Counted from the stretch's first letter, positions 42,366 to 54,234 are shown. The stretch is DNA of 64,000 nt from Eledone cirrhosa (GCA_964016885.1 OZ024747.1:48240952-48304951); one strand, 5' to 3'. Notes: generated from the letters alone by a model not told the origin. Program-made: numbers and translations.

Positions 42366-43202
42366 AACCCATCATCCAATAATACTTTCTTTATGACCCA
42401 TCATCCAATAATGCTTTCTTTATGACCCATCATCCAATAATGCTTTCTTTCTTTATTATATTTATCTTCATTAATAATGCTTTCTTTATGACCCATCATC
42501 CAATAATGCTTTCTTTATGATCAATTATCCAATAATGCTTTCTTTATGACCCATCATCCAATAATGCTTTCTTTATTTATTATATTTATCTTTATTAATA
42601 ATGCTTTCTTTACGACCCATCATCCCAAAATGCTTTCTTTCTTTCTTTATTATATTTATCTTTATTAATAATGCTTTCTTTACGACCCATCATCCCAAAA
42701 TGCTTTCTTTCTTTCTTTATTATATTTATCTTTATTAATAATGCTTTCTTTACGACCCATCATCCCAAAATGCTTTCTTTCTTTCTTTATTATATTTATC
42801 TTTATTAATAATGCTTTCTTTACGACCCATCATCCCAAAATGCTTTCTTTCTTTCTTTATTATATTTATCTTTATTAATAATGCTTTCTTTACGACCCAT
42901 CATCCCAAAATGCTTTCTTTCTTTCTTTATTATATTTATCTTTATTAATAATGCTTTCTTTACAACCCATCATCCAATAATGCTTTCTTTCTTTCTTTAT
43001 TATATTTATCTTCATTAATAATGCTTTCTTTATGACCCATCATCCAATAATGCTTTCTTTATGACCCATCATCCAATAATGCTTTCTTTATGACCCATCA
43101 TCCAATAATGCTTTCTTTCTTTACTATATTTATCTTTATTAATAATGCTTTCTTTACGACCCATCATCCAATAATGCTTTCTTTCTTTCTTTATTATATT
43201 TA
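42363..43202 (+). repeat. 70-bp satellite related to LINE tail
   Basis: Six units at exact 70-bp spacing (TACGACCCATCATCC at 42611, 42681, 42751, 42821, 42891, 42961) are flanked by shorter variant units of about 28 bp. Each contains ATGCTTTCTTT and a spacer TTATTATATTTATC. On the minus strand a unit reads CATAAAGAAAGCATTATT, close to the Tx1 tail CATAAAGAAATCATTATT near 52847. Confidence 0.85.
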
Positions 43203-43275
43203 TCGTACTGTTCTGTGCCTTCTGTAATGTTTTTCTCATGTTAGCCCTTGTGGCCAATAAAGAAACCATTATTGG
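43203..43275 (+). mobile_element. Tx1 LINE 3' tail fragment
   Basis: GTTCTGTGCC, TTCTGTAATGTTTTTCTC, GTTAGCCCTTGTGGCC and AATAAAGAAACCATTATT are the standard 3' end also seen at 46400-46470 and 49270-49340. Confidence 0.75.
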
Positions 43276-43304
43276 ATGGTGGGTCATAAAGAAAGCATTA
43301 TTAA

Positions 43305-44489
43305 CTGCCTGCCCTTCCTCCTCTTTAAAGGAGGATGGCGGGGCTATCTGTACAATGGAGTCAGTCGATAACCGGATCCGTCCTACACGTGACAGCAACT
43401 GTTCGACATAGCTCCACAAGTCAGCAATCCTCGGACACTGAACGAGTGCGTGCAGGACGGTTACGTCGCTCTGTGCGCATCTCGGACAGGCTCGGCTGAC
43501 GGCATCTCCGTGCCTGTAGAGCTTATCCCGAACCGGCAACGCTCCCCGGTAGCACTGCCAGGCCAGGGATTTCTGGAAGTTGTCCATAGGCCCTAGGCTG
43601 AAAGTTCTCTTGAAGAGAGCGAACAGCTGATCGTCTTCGACGCCCAGGGTCTCCCCGAGAATGACGTCGCTCTTTGCCTCCACTAGCCCTCTATAGAACG
43701 CCGAGGTGGATGTTCCACCGATACTAGTGCCCAGCTGGTAGAGGGCGGTCTTTTCCTGATCCAGGAATGCAGCTCCGTCAAGGAGACAAGCTGGGGAAAA
43801 GCGTGTCTGGCAAAAGGCGACCACATCTGTTCACCGTCAAGGAAGCACCAGAGATGTCACAGCCTCAGCGCATGTTTGCGCATCATCAGCCACCGCATGC
43901 CTAGTCCTCCACGCAACAGGTGTTGACAGCAAATAGATCGTCTGACCATGGGAGCACGTCCCTTCCACAAAAAGCGGAAGAGAAGGCGCTCCATTTTGGT
44001 CAGAGTTGGGCGGGGTACGAGAGTCAGGCGGTAGCAGATGACGGACGCGATGTACGCATTCGCCACCTTCGCTCGATCTTTCAGAGACAACCTCCTCTCT
44101 GCCCATTTCTGGGTGAGAGAGGCCACCTTGCTCGTCACCTCACTCCAGTTTTTCTCCATCTGGAGGTCCGGACCGAACCAGACCCCGAGCAATTTAACCG
44201 GTCCTTCCGTCCAGTGCCCCACGACGCTGTCGGACGGCATGGACTTGTTTCTCCAGGTGCCGAGTTGCAAGCCCGGCGTTTCCTGGTTTATCTTTGCTCC
44301 TGTCACCGCTTCGTATTCCTTGAGAGCGGTGCCGAGCATCTGGACGTATTTGGTGCTCGACACCACCACGTCGTCAGCGTAAGCTGACACGGATCTCCCG
44401 CATCCCAGTTCGCGTGGGACGTCTCTCATCGTCTCCAATTTGTGAAGTATCGGCTCGAGAGCCAGTACTGGTGGGAGAGGCGCAGACAT
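43305..44489 (-). pseudogene. Tx1-type LINE ORF2, C-terminal part (minus arm of a head-to-head pair)
   Basis: The minus frame runs from ALEPILHKLETMRDVPRELG and SVSAYADDVVVSS (catalytic motif YADD) through AVTGAKINQE, VKLLGVWFGPDLQMEKNW, VASLTQKWAERRLSLKDRAK, GGLGMRWLMMRKHALRL and, after a frameshift near 43840, AFYRGLVEAKSDVILGETLG and MDNFQKSLAWQCYRGALPVR. It ends in a Cys-His-poor tail (CPRCAQSDVTVLHALVQCP). This is the C-terminal half of an APE-type LINE polymerase of the Tx1 kind. Its 5' end at about 44489 abuts an oppositely oriented copy. Confidence 0.8.
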
Positions 44490-46471
44490 GCGCCATTCCG
44501 GACAGATCCATCCACGACAACCTCCATCTCATGCGATACATCATAGAGAGGCTGGTTAAGGAACCTGGAACTGGTGGGGCCCTGATCAACTTCGATCAAT
44601 CTAAAGCATTTGATAGGGTCAATCATCGGTACCTTGCGGCAGTCCTCGTGTCCATCTGCTCGATTGTGAAGGTGAACGGTCATCTGTCACAGCCGTTCAG
44701 CATCATGCGCTCGGTCCGTCAGTGTTCTCCCCTCTCGTCACTCTTGTCCGTATTGGACCTAGAGCCGTTACTGCACAAATTGGAGGCGATGAAAGACGTC
44801 CCACGCGAACTGCGATGTGGGAGATCCGTATCGGGTTACGCCGACGACGTCACCGCGGTGGTGTCAAGCACCGGACATGGCCAGTTGCTCAGCACCTCTC
44901 TCAAGGAATATGAAGCAGTGACAGGAGCAAAGTTACACCAGGAAAAGTCGGTGGGCTTGCAGCTCGGCACCTGGAGAGGCAAGTCCATGTCGCCCGATAG
45001 CGTCGTGGGGCGCTGAACGGAAGGACCGGTTAAATTGCTCGGGATCTGGTTCGGTCAGGACCTCCAGATGGAGAAACACTGGAACGAGGTGATGAACAGG
45101 GTGGCCTCTCTCACCCAGAAATGGGCCGAGAGGAAGCTGTCCTTGAAAGGTCGGGCAGAGGTGGCGAATCCGTTCATCCCATCCGTCATCTGATACCACC
45201 TAACCATTGTGCCTTGCCCCGGCCCAACTCTGACAAAATGGAGCGCCTCCTCTCCCGCTTTTTATGGAAGGGAGGTGCTCCCATGATCAGACGATCCATC
45301 TGCTGTCAACACCCGTTGCGTGGAGGGCTGGGTATGCCGTGGTTGATGATGCGCAAACACGTGCTCATGCTGCGACATCTCTGGTGCTTCCTTGACGGTG
45401 AACAGGTGTGGTCGCTGTTTGCCAGACGTGTTTCCCCCAGCTGGTCTCATTAACGGAGCTGCAGTCCTGGATCAGGAAAAGACCGAGGGATAGTGCTTGG
45501 AAGCTGGAATGTCTCCAAGCGCTCACAGCCTTCTACCAGCTGGACACTAGTATCGGTGGAACGTCCACCTCGGCGTTCTATAGAGGGCTAATAGAGGGGA
45601 AAGCGACGACGTTCTCGGGGAGACCCTGGGCGTCGAAGACGATCAACTGTTTCCTCTCTTCAAGAGAACTTTCAGCCGGGGCCTATGGACAACTTCCAGA
45701 AATTCCTGGCCTAGCAGTGCTACCGGGGAGCGTTGCCGGTTCGAGATAAGCTCTACAGGCATGGAAGTGCCGTCAGCCGAACCTATCCGAGATACGCACA
45801 GAGCGACGAAACCGTTGTGCACGCACTCGTTCAGTGTCCGAGCATTGCTGACTTGTGGAGCTATGTCGAACATTTTCTGTCACGTGTAGGACGGATCTGG
45901 TTATCGACTGAGTCCATTGTGCAAATAGCCCCACCGCCCTCCTTTAAGGAGGAGGAAGGGCAGGAAGTTTTCATCTGCCTGGTGGCCATGACGAAAGAGA
46001 TTGTATGATGGACAAGGCTGACAGGATTGAATACGGACACTTTCCTCTTCGGCCAATCCCTGAGTAATTTTTTCAAGTTTCACTTGAAGAGGAAAATCAG
46101 GGTGGAGAGACAAGTGCTGTCTTCTAGTAAGTTTGTTGAAAGGTGGTTGAAAGTGGAGAGTCTGGTCCGAGTGAACGGGTCCGCTCTGAGTATGCGCCTA
46201 TAGACTGAGGATGGAAAACTGAGAGAGGGCTCTTGCCCTGGTGGTCAGGGTGGCCGTGGTCTTTTGTGTGGTTTTCGCCACGAGTGACCCTTGTAAGTTT
46301 CCCCCCTATTGGGGAATTTTTGTTGTTTGAATTTTTTAAATATTTCTATCTTCTTGTAATAACCTTTTTTACACGGCCAAAATCCACTTTGTACCGTTCT
46401 GTACCGTTCTGTGCTGTCTGTAACGTCTTTCTTCATGTTAGCACTTGTGGCCAATAAAGAAACCATTATTA
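44470..46471 (+). pseudogene. Tx1-type LINE ORF2 and 3' tail (plus arm)
   Basis: Plus-strand pieces: VGEAQTCAIPDRSIHDN, LINFDQSKAFDRVNHRYLA (motif A), RSVRQCSPLSSLL (motif B, with Gly lost), SVSGYADDVTAVVSS (catalytic), AVTGAKLHQEKSVGLQLG, WKGGAPMIRRSICCQHPLRG, CYRGALPVRDKLYRHGSAVS and VWWTRLTGLNTDTFLFGQSL. Stops and frameshifts at 45016, 45190, 45450 and 45600-45720. Its untranslated tail ends at CAATAAAGAAACCATTATTATT (46450-46470). About 170 bp of reverse transcriptase around 44650 are missing. Confidence 0.8.
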
Positions 46472-49125
46472 TTATTGTTCTTTGAGTCTCAGTCATTGAT
46501 GTTATTTAACTGGAAAGTTTGTTGAAATAAATATCAAGCCACTACCTGCAGCCTTAGATATTCAGGACGTATCGGAGGGTTCTTGCTGTTCCAAGCAACC
46601 ATGCCTTTTGAAGTGTTCCAAAACACGGGGCTGGACTAATCTTCTTTAACCATCCTTGGAAACTCTTTGAGATAGTACCTAGTGCGCCTATGACAATCGG
46701 GACGACCTTGATCTCATGGCAATTCCAAATCCTTTTTAACTCCCATTTTAAATTGTGGTATTGGTTAATTTTCTCCCTCTCCTTTTCTTACACTCTTCTG
46801 TCAAATGGGCAGGCTACATCTACAATCAGGCACGATCTTTTTTCCTTGTCCAAAACCAGCAGGTCAGGCCTATTGTGTTCTAATTTCTTGTCTGTCTGTA
46901 TCCTAAAATCCCATAGCACCTTCACCTGATCGTTTTCTATCACCGACTCTGGCTTATGCTCATACCAATTCTCAGAATGTGGTAAATTGTTTACTTTGCA
47001 TAGGTGCCAGTGGATCACCCTGCCTATCATATGTCTCCAGCCTTTATAGTGAGTCTGTTGGTACCTGGATTCCGTTGCTTCTGCTCAATTACCCCTCTTC
47101 ATTACTAGGACTCCACACATATTAACACCATATTCCATACATCTATCATTGCTGAAAATACGGGCAGTGTCAACAAGTACATCCAACTCCTCACTCTTCC
47201 CAAAGAGTTTAAGATCGTCCATGAAGAGGAGGTGGTTGATAGTAAGCTCTCCTCTTCCCAGCTTGTATCCTGCTCTCACTTTTCGCAATATGACGGACAG
47301 AGGTATCAGGGTAAGGACAAACAACAAAGGAGACAAACTATCTCCCTGGAAGATACCTCTTTTGATCTTCACGCTTCCCAAGGATTCTCCACCTGATGTT
47401 AACTCTGTTTCCCAGGACTTCATACTTTTACTTAATAGCTGTCTGATGTCTGCCACCTTGAAGATTTCTAAGCTTTTGGTTATCCAAGAATGAGGTACCA
47501 TGTCGAATACCTTTTTGTAATCTATCCATCCCATGGCATGACCAGTATGCCTCCTCTTGCAATTCCTCATTACCATCTTATCAATAAGTAACTGGTCTTT
47601 TGTACCACGGGACTTCTTTCGGCATCTTTTCTGTTCGTCCGGTAACAAGTTGTTTATGTGGAGGTGATGGTAGATTTCCTCAGACATAATGCTTGTTAAC
47701 AGGTTCCACATTACGGACAGACATGTGATAGGCCTATAGTTGGTAACCTAATTACCCTTGATGCGGTCTTTCATTACCAGAACTGTGGTACCTTTTGTCA
47801 ACCACTCTGGTACCTCACCCGACATCAAGCAGTCATTGAACATGGTTGTCAGTTTCGGGTGGAGGGATGTTATATTTTTTATCCAATATCCTGGCACACC
47901 ATCTGGGCCTGGTGATTTCCAGTTAGTTAGTTTTTTGGCCTGCCCTTTAAGAGTTTCAACCGTGATACTCAAATCAGGTTGTTGGTGTGCTTGTTCACTA
48001 ATCTCCTTTTAAACTGTCTCAATCTACGCTGCCTGACTGTTATGTTCAACATCCTGCTCCCATATTCCTCTCCAGAATGTCTTAGTTTGTTCCGCCTCAG
48101 GAATCACGTCGTTGCCTCTTTCTTTCCCTTCAAGCTGTTAAAACAACATCTTCTGGTTGTTGCCAAACATGCGGTTCTGTCTATACTGACTAACTCTGTT
48201 CTCATACCGCCTAATCTTTACACTTTTTGCTATAATGCGTTGCTTCAGTTCCTCTATGATAACATTTAGCTCTTTTCCCCTAGGTTTGTATTTTATTTTC
48301 AATCTATCTTTCGTGTCTATGTTTTGTAATGTCCCATTCAGTAAAGACTCAAGCTTTCCAATGTGTTTTCTCATTTCCTTGATTTGACCTTTCAGTCGTT
48401 TCTTCCACCAAGGTTCTGATCTTTCTTGTTTGTTGTTTCCTCTCGTTTTTATACCAAGTAATTTTTTCACCACATTTGCGGTTGCTTTGAGGATATTGTT
48501 GCATTGGTGAAGGTTCCTCGCTTCAAGGTATGGGATGACCTTGATTACCTTAGTTGTTGTTTCTTTTAACTTTTTCCTGTCTACAAATCTTAGGTTCATA
48601 GGTTTTCCACTATCATTGTTCATTTCATCTACCACTAAGTTCAGAATATCAACCAAATCTTGCCCTAGCCCGTCAGCATTTATTTCCTCAATGGCCGTAT
48701 CTTTGTTCCAGATGTTATTTATTTCAGCATTCAGATCATTGTCTGCTTCGGTTGCTTCCTCAGGTCTCTCAACTTCTTCACCCTCATTTCCAACTCAATA
48801 TCTCTGCCCAGTTCCACCAGTTCCAACTCGCTTATCCATCCATTAGTTCTTATTACACGAACCTGATCGGCCAATTTTTGTCCACCTAATTTAAATAGAC
48901 CAATCTCGTTCCAGATGTTATGCATCCGTTTCCTATAGTCTTTCCCCATGGGGTTACTCTTCGGGTAACATTTCATGACAGTTCTATTCAATTCTTTCGC
49001 CCAGCTGGTTCTTGTCCCATTCCTTCTTCTTTCTCCAACACCAGCAGTATTTGGATGACAGGCAGGTCCCTGCTGCTGGGCCAGGGAGCACTTGCTGGCT
49101 GAGAGTCTTTCACATGACGTTCCAG
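46472..49125 (-). pseudogene. Dong/R4-like LINE, copy 1 (restriction-like endonuclease type)
   Basis: Minus strand, 5' to 3': N-terminal region (GKDYRKRMHNIWNEIG near 48930), a Lys-rich linker, KSPGPDGVPGYWIKN near 47890, [33 protein letters not shown] (motif A), [16 protein letters not shown] (motif B), [12 protein letters not shown] (catalytic FMDD) near 47210. Then a deletion jumps to the C-terminal part WHLCKVNNLPHSENWYEHKP, NRPDLLVLDKEKRSCLIVDV (endonuclease PD...D) near 46845 and VVPIVIGALGTISKS, ending in the stop near 46550. The zinc-knuckle region between was lost. Its 3' end touches the ATT tail of a Tx1 LINE. Confidence 0.8.
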
Positions 49126-49129
49126 TCTG

Positions 49130-49331
49130 TGGTTTTCGCCATGAGTGACCCTCGGAGGCTTTCCCCTTTTTGGGAAATTTTTGTTGTTTGAATTTTTTAA
49201 TTTGTTTTTACACATTTCTATCTTGTTATAACCCTTTTACACGGCCAAAACCCACTTTGCATCGTCCTGTACCGTTCTGTGCCGTCTGTAATGTTTTTCT
49301 TCATGTTAGCCCTTGTGGCCAATAAAGAAAC

Positions 49332-49345
<14 letters not shown>
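49130..49345 (+). mobile_element. Tx1 LINE 3' tail
   Basis: From TGTGGTTTTCGCCATGAG through TTTTTGTTGTTTGAATTTT and ACACGGCCAAAACCCAC to GTGGCCAATAAAGAAACC, then ATT repeats. It matches 46255-46470. Together with that copy it brackets the Dong-like element at 46472-49125. Confidence 0.8.

Positions 49346-49401
<56 letters not shown>
49336..49401 (+). repeat. ATT trinucleotide repeat (LINE tail)
   Basis: Twenty-two uninterrupted ATT-type units end the Tx1 tail and meet the 3' end of the next Dong-like LINE. Confidence 0.95.
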
Positions 49402-49403
<2 letters not shown>

Positions 49404-52400
49404 AGTTGCATTTATCTTGCTTTATGTTCATACGAGTTATCACCAAGTCACAACAAGTGACCTCAAGAGCAACAAGGTCCGCCATGTTCAAGAAAGAAAA
49501 ACATACACACACATGTATCTTTAGGTGTTTAGACTTGTGATGTACTTATATTGACAGAATCTTCCTTAGTATATGGGCAGTTCCCATTAGTACTGTCTTT
49601 TGTATTTCTCCTATACGCGGGCTTCCTGGGATTTGCGATAAGTAATCATTAGACTCCTTAGGTATCATCCCTAGAGCGCCTACAACCACTGGTATTGTTT
49701 TAGTTCTCAACGTCCACATTTTTCCAATTTCTATCTCCAGGTCTTTATACTTGCTCAATTTTTTAAATGTTTTTATAGATACATTCTTGTCTATTAGAAT
49801 ATACATATCAATTAGCAGGCATACCCTCTTTTTAAAGTCCTTCAGTATTATATCAGGTCTATTTGCATCAATTTTTCAGTCTGTTTGGATGCTAAAGTTC
49901 CACAAGATTGAGATGTGATCTTTTCCAAGTCTTTTGATGGGGCAGGTCAAAATGCTTACACATTATCCAATGTATGTATTGTGCAGCTCTGTCATGCCTG
50001 TTTAGGTATTCGGTTGGAGCTATAGGACTGCACATTGAAATTATATGATCAATGGTCTCTGGTTGTTTTTTACATACACAGCATAATGGGTTGCATCCAT
50101 TTTTTATTATGTTGGCTTGGTAATTTTTTGTTGGTAGACACTGATCTTGTGCTGATATAATCAGTCCTTCAGTCTCCGATTTCAGTCCAGAGGATGCCAA
50201 CCACTGATGGGTTAAAGTTTTGTCAACATCAGGATTGTTAGCTCTTTCTGGGTATTTTCCATACAGAGGCTTTTCTTGCCATTTTTTAGCCAGTCTCTGT
50301 AGCAGTTCTTTCTTTGCAGTTACTTTTACTTGCTTTGCTTTTTCTGTGTTTTTCATTTCAGCAGTAAATGGAACTTCTGAAATTTGTAGTCCATTACTGT
50401 ATCTTTGTGCATCTTTTGTAATGGAGTATGATCTTTTGATGCTTTCATGTTTCAAAACGAGTTTGATCATCCAATCATGTGATTCCCTTAGATATGTAGA
50501 TAATCCAATTGTTGCAGTTTTCAAAGCAATATCTAACTGGATTAATCCACGTCCTCCTTCTTTCCTAGGGAGATATATTCTATCTGTATCTGCCTTAGGG
50601 TGATACATTCTGTGCATGGTTAAGAATTTTCTAATTTTTGTGTTGAGCCTACGGATCTCTGTGTTTAACCAGTTGATGACATTGTAGCTGTAGGTTACTA
50701 CTGGTATGGCAAGCGTGTTTATGGCATCGATCCTATTCCTTGCATTCAATTCCGTTTTTAAGATTGCTCTTACTCTGCGGTAACATTCCTTCCTTATCTT
50801 TTCCCTCATTGTCGAGTGCTTGATTCCGTCTCCTTCACAAACACCTAGATATTTGTCAGTTTCCTCTTGGTCAAGTTCTCTTATCACATTCCACCGATCA
50901 AGATTAATGTCTGAACTTCTCAGCAGCTTTCCTCTGGAGAACGTGGTTTTGGAGCATTTGTCTAGTTCAAACTCCATTTTAATATCATCACTGAACTGCT
51001 TCATAGTGGATAATAGCCCTTGCAATTGCTCATCATTTTTTGCAAATAGTTTCAGGTCATCCATGTAGAACAAGTGATTAATGGTTTTGTCATAGACTTT
51101 ATATCCATGTTTTGTTTCATTGAGCATTTTACTTAATGATATAAGTGGGATGCAGAATAAAAGCGGTGATAAAGAGTCACCCTGAAAAATTCCACAATTA
51201 ATATTAACTTCTCCAACTTCCAGTGATTTCTTTTCACTATTCAAAAGGAGTGTCGTTTACCATGTCTTCATACTGAATGACATGAACCTCCTGACAACGG
51301 GAGATATTTTGGAAATCTCTAAACATTTTTCAATCCAACTGTGTGGCAAACTATCGAATGCTTTTTTTTATAATCTATCCAAGCAATTGATAGATTTTTG
51401 TGTCTATTATGACAATCTTCCAGTATCATTTTGTTAACCAAAAGCTGATCCTTACAGCCATATGAGCCTCGTTTACACCCTTTCTGCTCAATGGGAAATA
51501 GGTCATTTGTTATCAGGTGGTCATATGTATATTCAGTTAGGATTGATGTTAAGATTTTATACATTGTGGTCAAGCAAGATATCGGTCTGTAATTTTTAGG
51601 ATTGTTTGTCTCATCATTCTTCGGAAGTAGGAATGTAATGCTGTTAACTAGCCATGATGGTATCTTTTCTGGTTCCTTAACTATTTCATTGTAAAGTTGG
51701 GCTAACAGCTCATGAGACTCTGTGAAGGCATTTATCCAAAAATTTGGTATTTTGTCTTTTCCTGGGGATTTCCATTAGCTGATTTTTCTAAGAGCCAAAC
51801 GCAACTGTTCAACTGTTATATTTTCCCATGTTTGTTCCTCAAGGTGAGCTGTATCTTTCATTTGTCTGTCTATCCATGGGGCATGTATATTATGAACTTT
51901 TTCTTCGGCCCAGATCTTTTCCCAGAATTATTGCACTTCCTCCTTGGGTGGTATTGATTTAGCAGTTATTGTTGACTTGCCACTTTTTCTGTAGAAGTCT
52001 CTTTGGTTGTTTTTTAACATATTATTGTCCTTATAGAATCTAGATCGTTTTTCAAAGCGCCTTATACAAGCAGCTTTGGCCGACACTTTTTGCTTGATTG
52101 TTTCTATCAGCATGTCTATGTCACTTGTTGGTTTTATACTGTACTTTCTTTTCAATTTTCTAAGTTTAGTTTGTTTAACATGTTCACCTACTTTGTAGTT
52201 TGCTAAAATTTCTATGTCAGATCGGAGAAGGTTTATTTGGCGATTGATGTTCTCTTGCCAAGTAGGTTTTTAAGTGAGTGGTGACTTTAGCCGATGCATA
52301 ATAGAGATGATTTAGATCAGTAATGTTTAGTTTATTTGTGATGATAATGCCTTTGAGAGTTATGTTAGTCTTGTGTATTATCCTTTGGTTTTGTTTGGAG

Positions 52401-52640
52401 TTCTGGATCTTAGGGATAGTGCCTCGTTCCCCCATGTCAGATTCTTTCATTTTCATCCATTCGATCATAATTTCATTCTTCAATTTGGCGAGTTCATTCT
52501 CATTCCTTTCTTTACCATTTACGATCTCATTGTTTTCATTTTGAGTTACATCTTGAGCATGCACTCCTTCCACTTTTTCGATCCTCTCTTTAATTTGTTC
52601 TGCTGTCAGTGATTCCGCCCCAACCCTGGGATTTGAAGTG
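49402..52640 (-). mobile_element. Dong/R4-like LINE, copy 2 (most complete)
   Basis: An element of about 3.2 kb on the minus strand. The 5' side is at about 52640, next to TTATTA repeats, and the 3' side at 49402, next to the ATT tail of Tx1. Its untranslated 3' part (49402-49545) is shared with 52886-53040. The protein is annotated separately. Confidence 0.8.
49545..52615 (-). pseudogene. polyprotein of Dong/R4-like LINE, copy 2
   Basis: The N-terminal part (SLTAEQIKERIEKVEGV near 52600, then KGIIITNKLNITDLNHLYYA) leads to the reverse transcriptase: SCLTTMYKILTSILTEYTYD, SIAWIDYKK followed by a frameshift at about 51365, [34 protein letters not shown] (catalytic YMDD), YLGVCEGDGIK, and KEGGRGLIQLDIALKTATIG. 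Next is a zinc knuckle C-x2-C-x7-H-x4-C (CCVCKKQPETIDHIISMC, near 50085). Then, after a deletion of about 40 bases near 49925, the endonuclease RPDIILKDFKKRVCLLIDM and VVVGALGMIPKES. The largest open piece is 450 codons (49892-51244). It is close to intact but inactivated by frameshifts. Confidence 0.85.
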
Positions 52641-52854
52641 TTACAATTTATTATTATTATTATTATTTTATATTTTTATATCTTCATTGTTAACTTAGTC
52701 TTGCCATTGTACACTTTTACTCGACCTTATTGTAACCCCCCACTGTCCCTGTCTTTGTATTGTCCCCTACATGTAGGCCCTTGTGGCTAATAAATGAAAT
52801 CATTATTATTATTATTATTATTTCTTGATGTCAGCCCTTGTGGTCATAAAGAAA

Positions 52855-52885
<31 letters not shown>
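52641..52885 (+). mobile_element. Tx1-type LINE tails with ATT repeats
   Basis: Two short tail pieces: one ending CTTGTGGCTAATAAATGAAA (about 52775-52800), one ending CTTGTGGTCATAAAGAAATC (52830-52855). Each is followed by ATT repeats. The second ATT run meets the 3' end of the third Dong-like copy. Confidence 0.7.
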
Positions 52886-52889
<4 letters not shown>

Positions 52890-53972
52890 TGCATTTATCT
52901 TGCTTTATGTTCATACGAGTTATCACCAAGTCACAACCAGTGACCTCAAGAGACAACAAGGTCCGCCATGTTCAAGAAAGAACATACATACTCACACATG
53001 CATCTTTAGTGTTTAGACTTGTGATATACTTATATTGACAGAATCTTCCTTAGTATATGGGCAGTTCCCATTAGTACTATCTTTTGTATTTCTCCTATAC
53101 GCGGGTTTCCTGGGATTTGCGATAAGTAATCATTAGACCCCTTAGGTATCATTCCCAGAGCGCCTACAACCACTGGTATTGTTTTAGTTCTCAATTTCCA
53201 CATTTTTCCAATTTCTATCTCCAGGTCCTTATACTTGCTCAATTTTTCAAATGTTTTTATAGATACATTCTTGTCTATTGGAACAGACATATCAATTAGC
53301 AGGCATACCCTCTTTTTAAGGTCCTTCAATATTATATCAGGTCTATTTGCATCTATTTTTCGGTCTGTTTGAATGCTAAAGTTCCACAAGATTGAGATGT
53401 GATCTTTTTCAAGTATGGGAGGTGGTTGATGCTCCCACCAATTCTTTTGATGGGGCAGGTCAAAATGCTTACACATTATCCAATGTATGTATTGTGCAGC
53501 TCTGTCATGCCTGTTTAGGTATTCGGTTGGAGCTATAGGACTGCACATTGAAATTATATGATCAATGGTCTCTGGTTGTTTTTTGCATACACGGCATAAT
53601 AGGCTGCATCCATTTTTTATTATGTTGGCTTGGTAATTTTTTGTTGGCAGACACTGATCTTGTGCTGATATAATCAGTCCTTCAGTCTCCGATTTCAGTC
53701 CAGAGGATGCCAACCACTGATGGGTTAAAGTTTTGTCAACATCAGGATTGTTAGCTCGCTCTGGGTATTTTCCATACAGAGGCTTTTCTTGCCATTTTTT
53801 AGCCAGTTTCTGTAGCAGTTCTTTCTTTGCAGTTACTTTTACCTGCTTTGCTTTTTCTGTGTTTTCCATTTCAGCAGTAAATGGGACTTCTGGAATTTGT
53901 AGTCCATTACTGTATCTTTGTGCATCTTTTGTAATGGAATATGATCTTTTTATGCTTTCGTGTTTCAAAACG
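52886..53972 (-). pseudogene. Dong/R4-like LINE, copy 3 (5'-truncated)
   Basis: Open on the minus strand from VLKHESIKRSYSITKDAQR to the stop near 53033, about 310 codons, nearly identical to the same part of copy 2. It keeps the zinc knuckle (CRVCKKQPETIDHIISMC) and, unlike copy 2, the whole join CKHFDLPHQKNWWEHQPPP to ILWNFSIQTDRK. The endonuclease RPDIILKDLKKRVCLLIDM and VVVGALGMIPKGS follow. The reverse transcriptase is absent. The 5' truncation point (53972) lies in ATT repeats. Intact reading suggests a young insertion. Confidence 0.85.
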
Positions 53973-53997
53973 ATTATTATTATTATTATCATTATTA

Positions 53998-54186
53998 TAA
54001 GGGCGGTGGATTGGCAGTAACGGTAGAGGGTCGGACGCCATGCTTTGCAGCACAGTTACGTCCCTTTACGGACTGAGTTCAAATCCCGCCGAGGTTAACT
54101 TTGCCTTTCATCCTTACGGGGTCGATAAAATAAAGTACCAGTAATACACTGGCATAATTGCTGGCCTTGTGCCAAAAGTAGAAACA

Positions 54187-54190
<4 letters not shown>
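53998..54190 (+). mobile_element. tRNA-derived SINE (best preserved copy)
   Basis: GGCGGTGGATTGGCAG head, GGTAGAGGGTCGGACGCCAT, GAGTTCAAATCCCGCCGAGG (B box), TTTGCCTTTCATCCTTACGG, GTCGATAAAATAAAGTACC, GGCCTTGTGCCAAAAGTAG, then an ATT tail. It lies between ATT repeats, at the truncated end of the Dong-like copy. Confidence 0.9.

Positions 54191-54233
<43 letters not shown>
54187..54233 (+). repeat. ATT trinucleotide repeat (SINE tail)
   Basis: About fifteen ATT units following the SINE. Confidence 0.95.

Positions 54234-54234
<1 letters not shown>

Noticed and set aside
42363..43202. CRISPR-like array (regular 70-bp units)
   Set aside because: Spacers are not unique, units are identical throughout, and the DNA is eukaryotic; it is a satellite.
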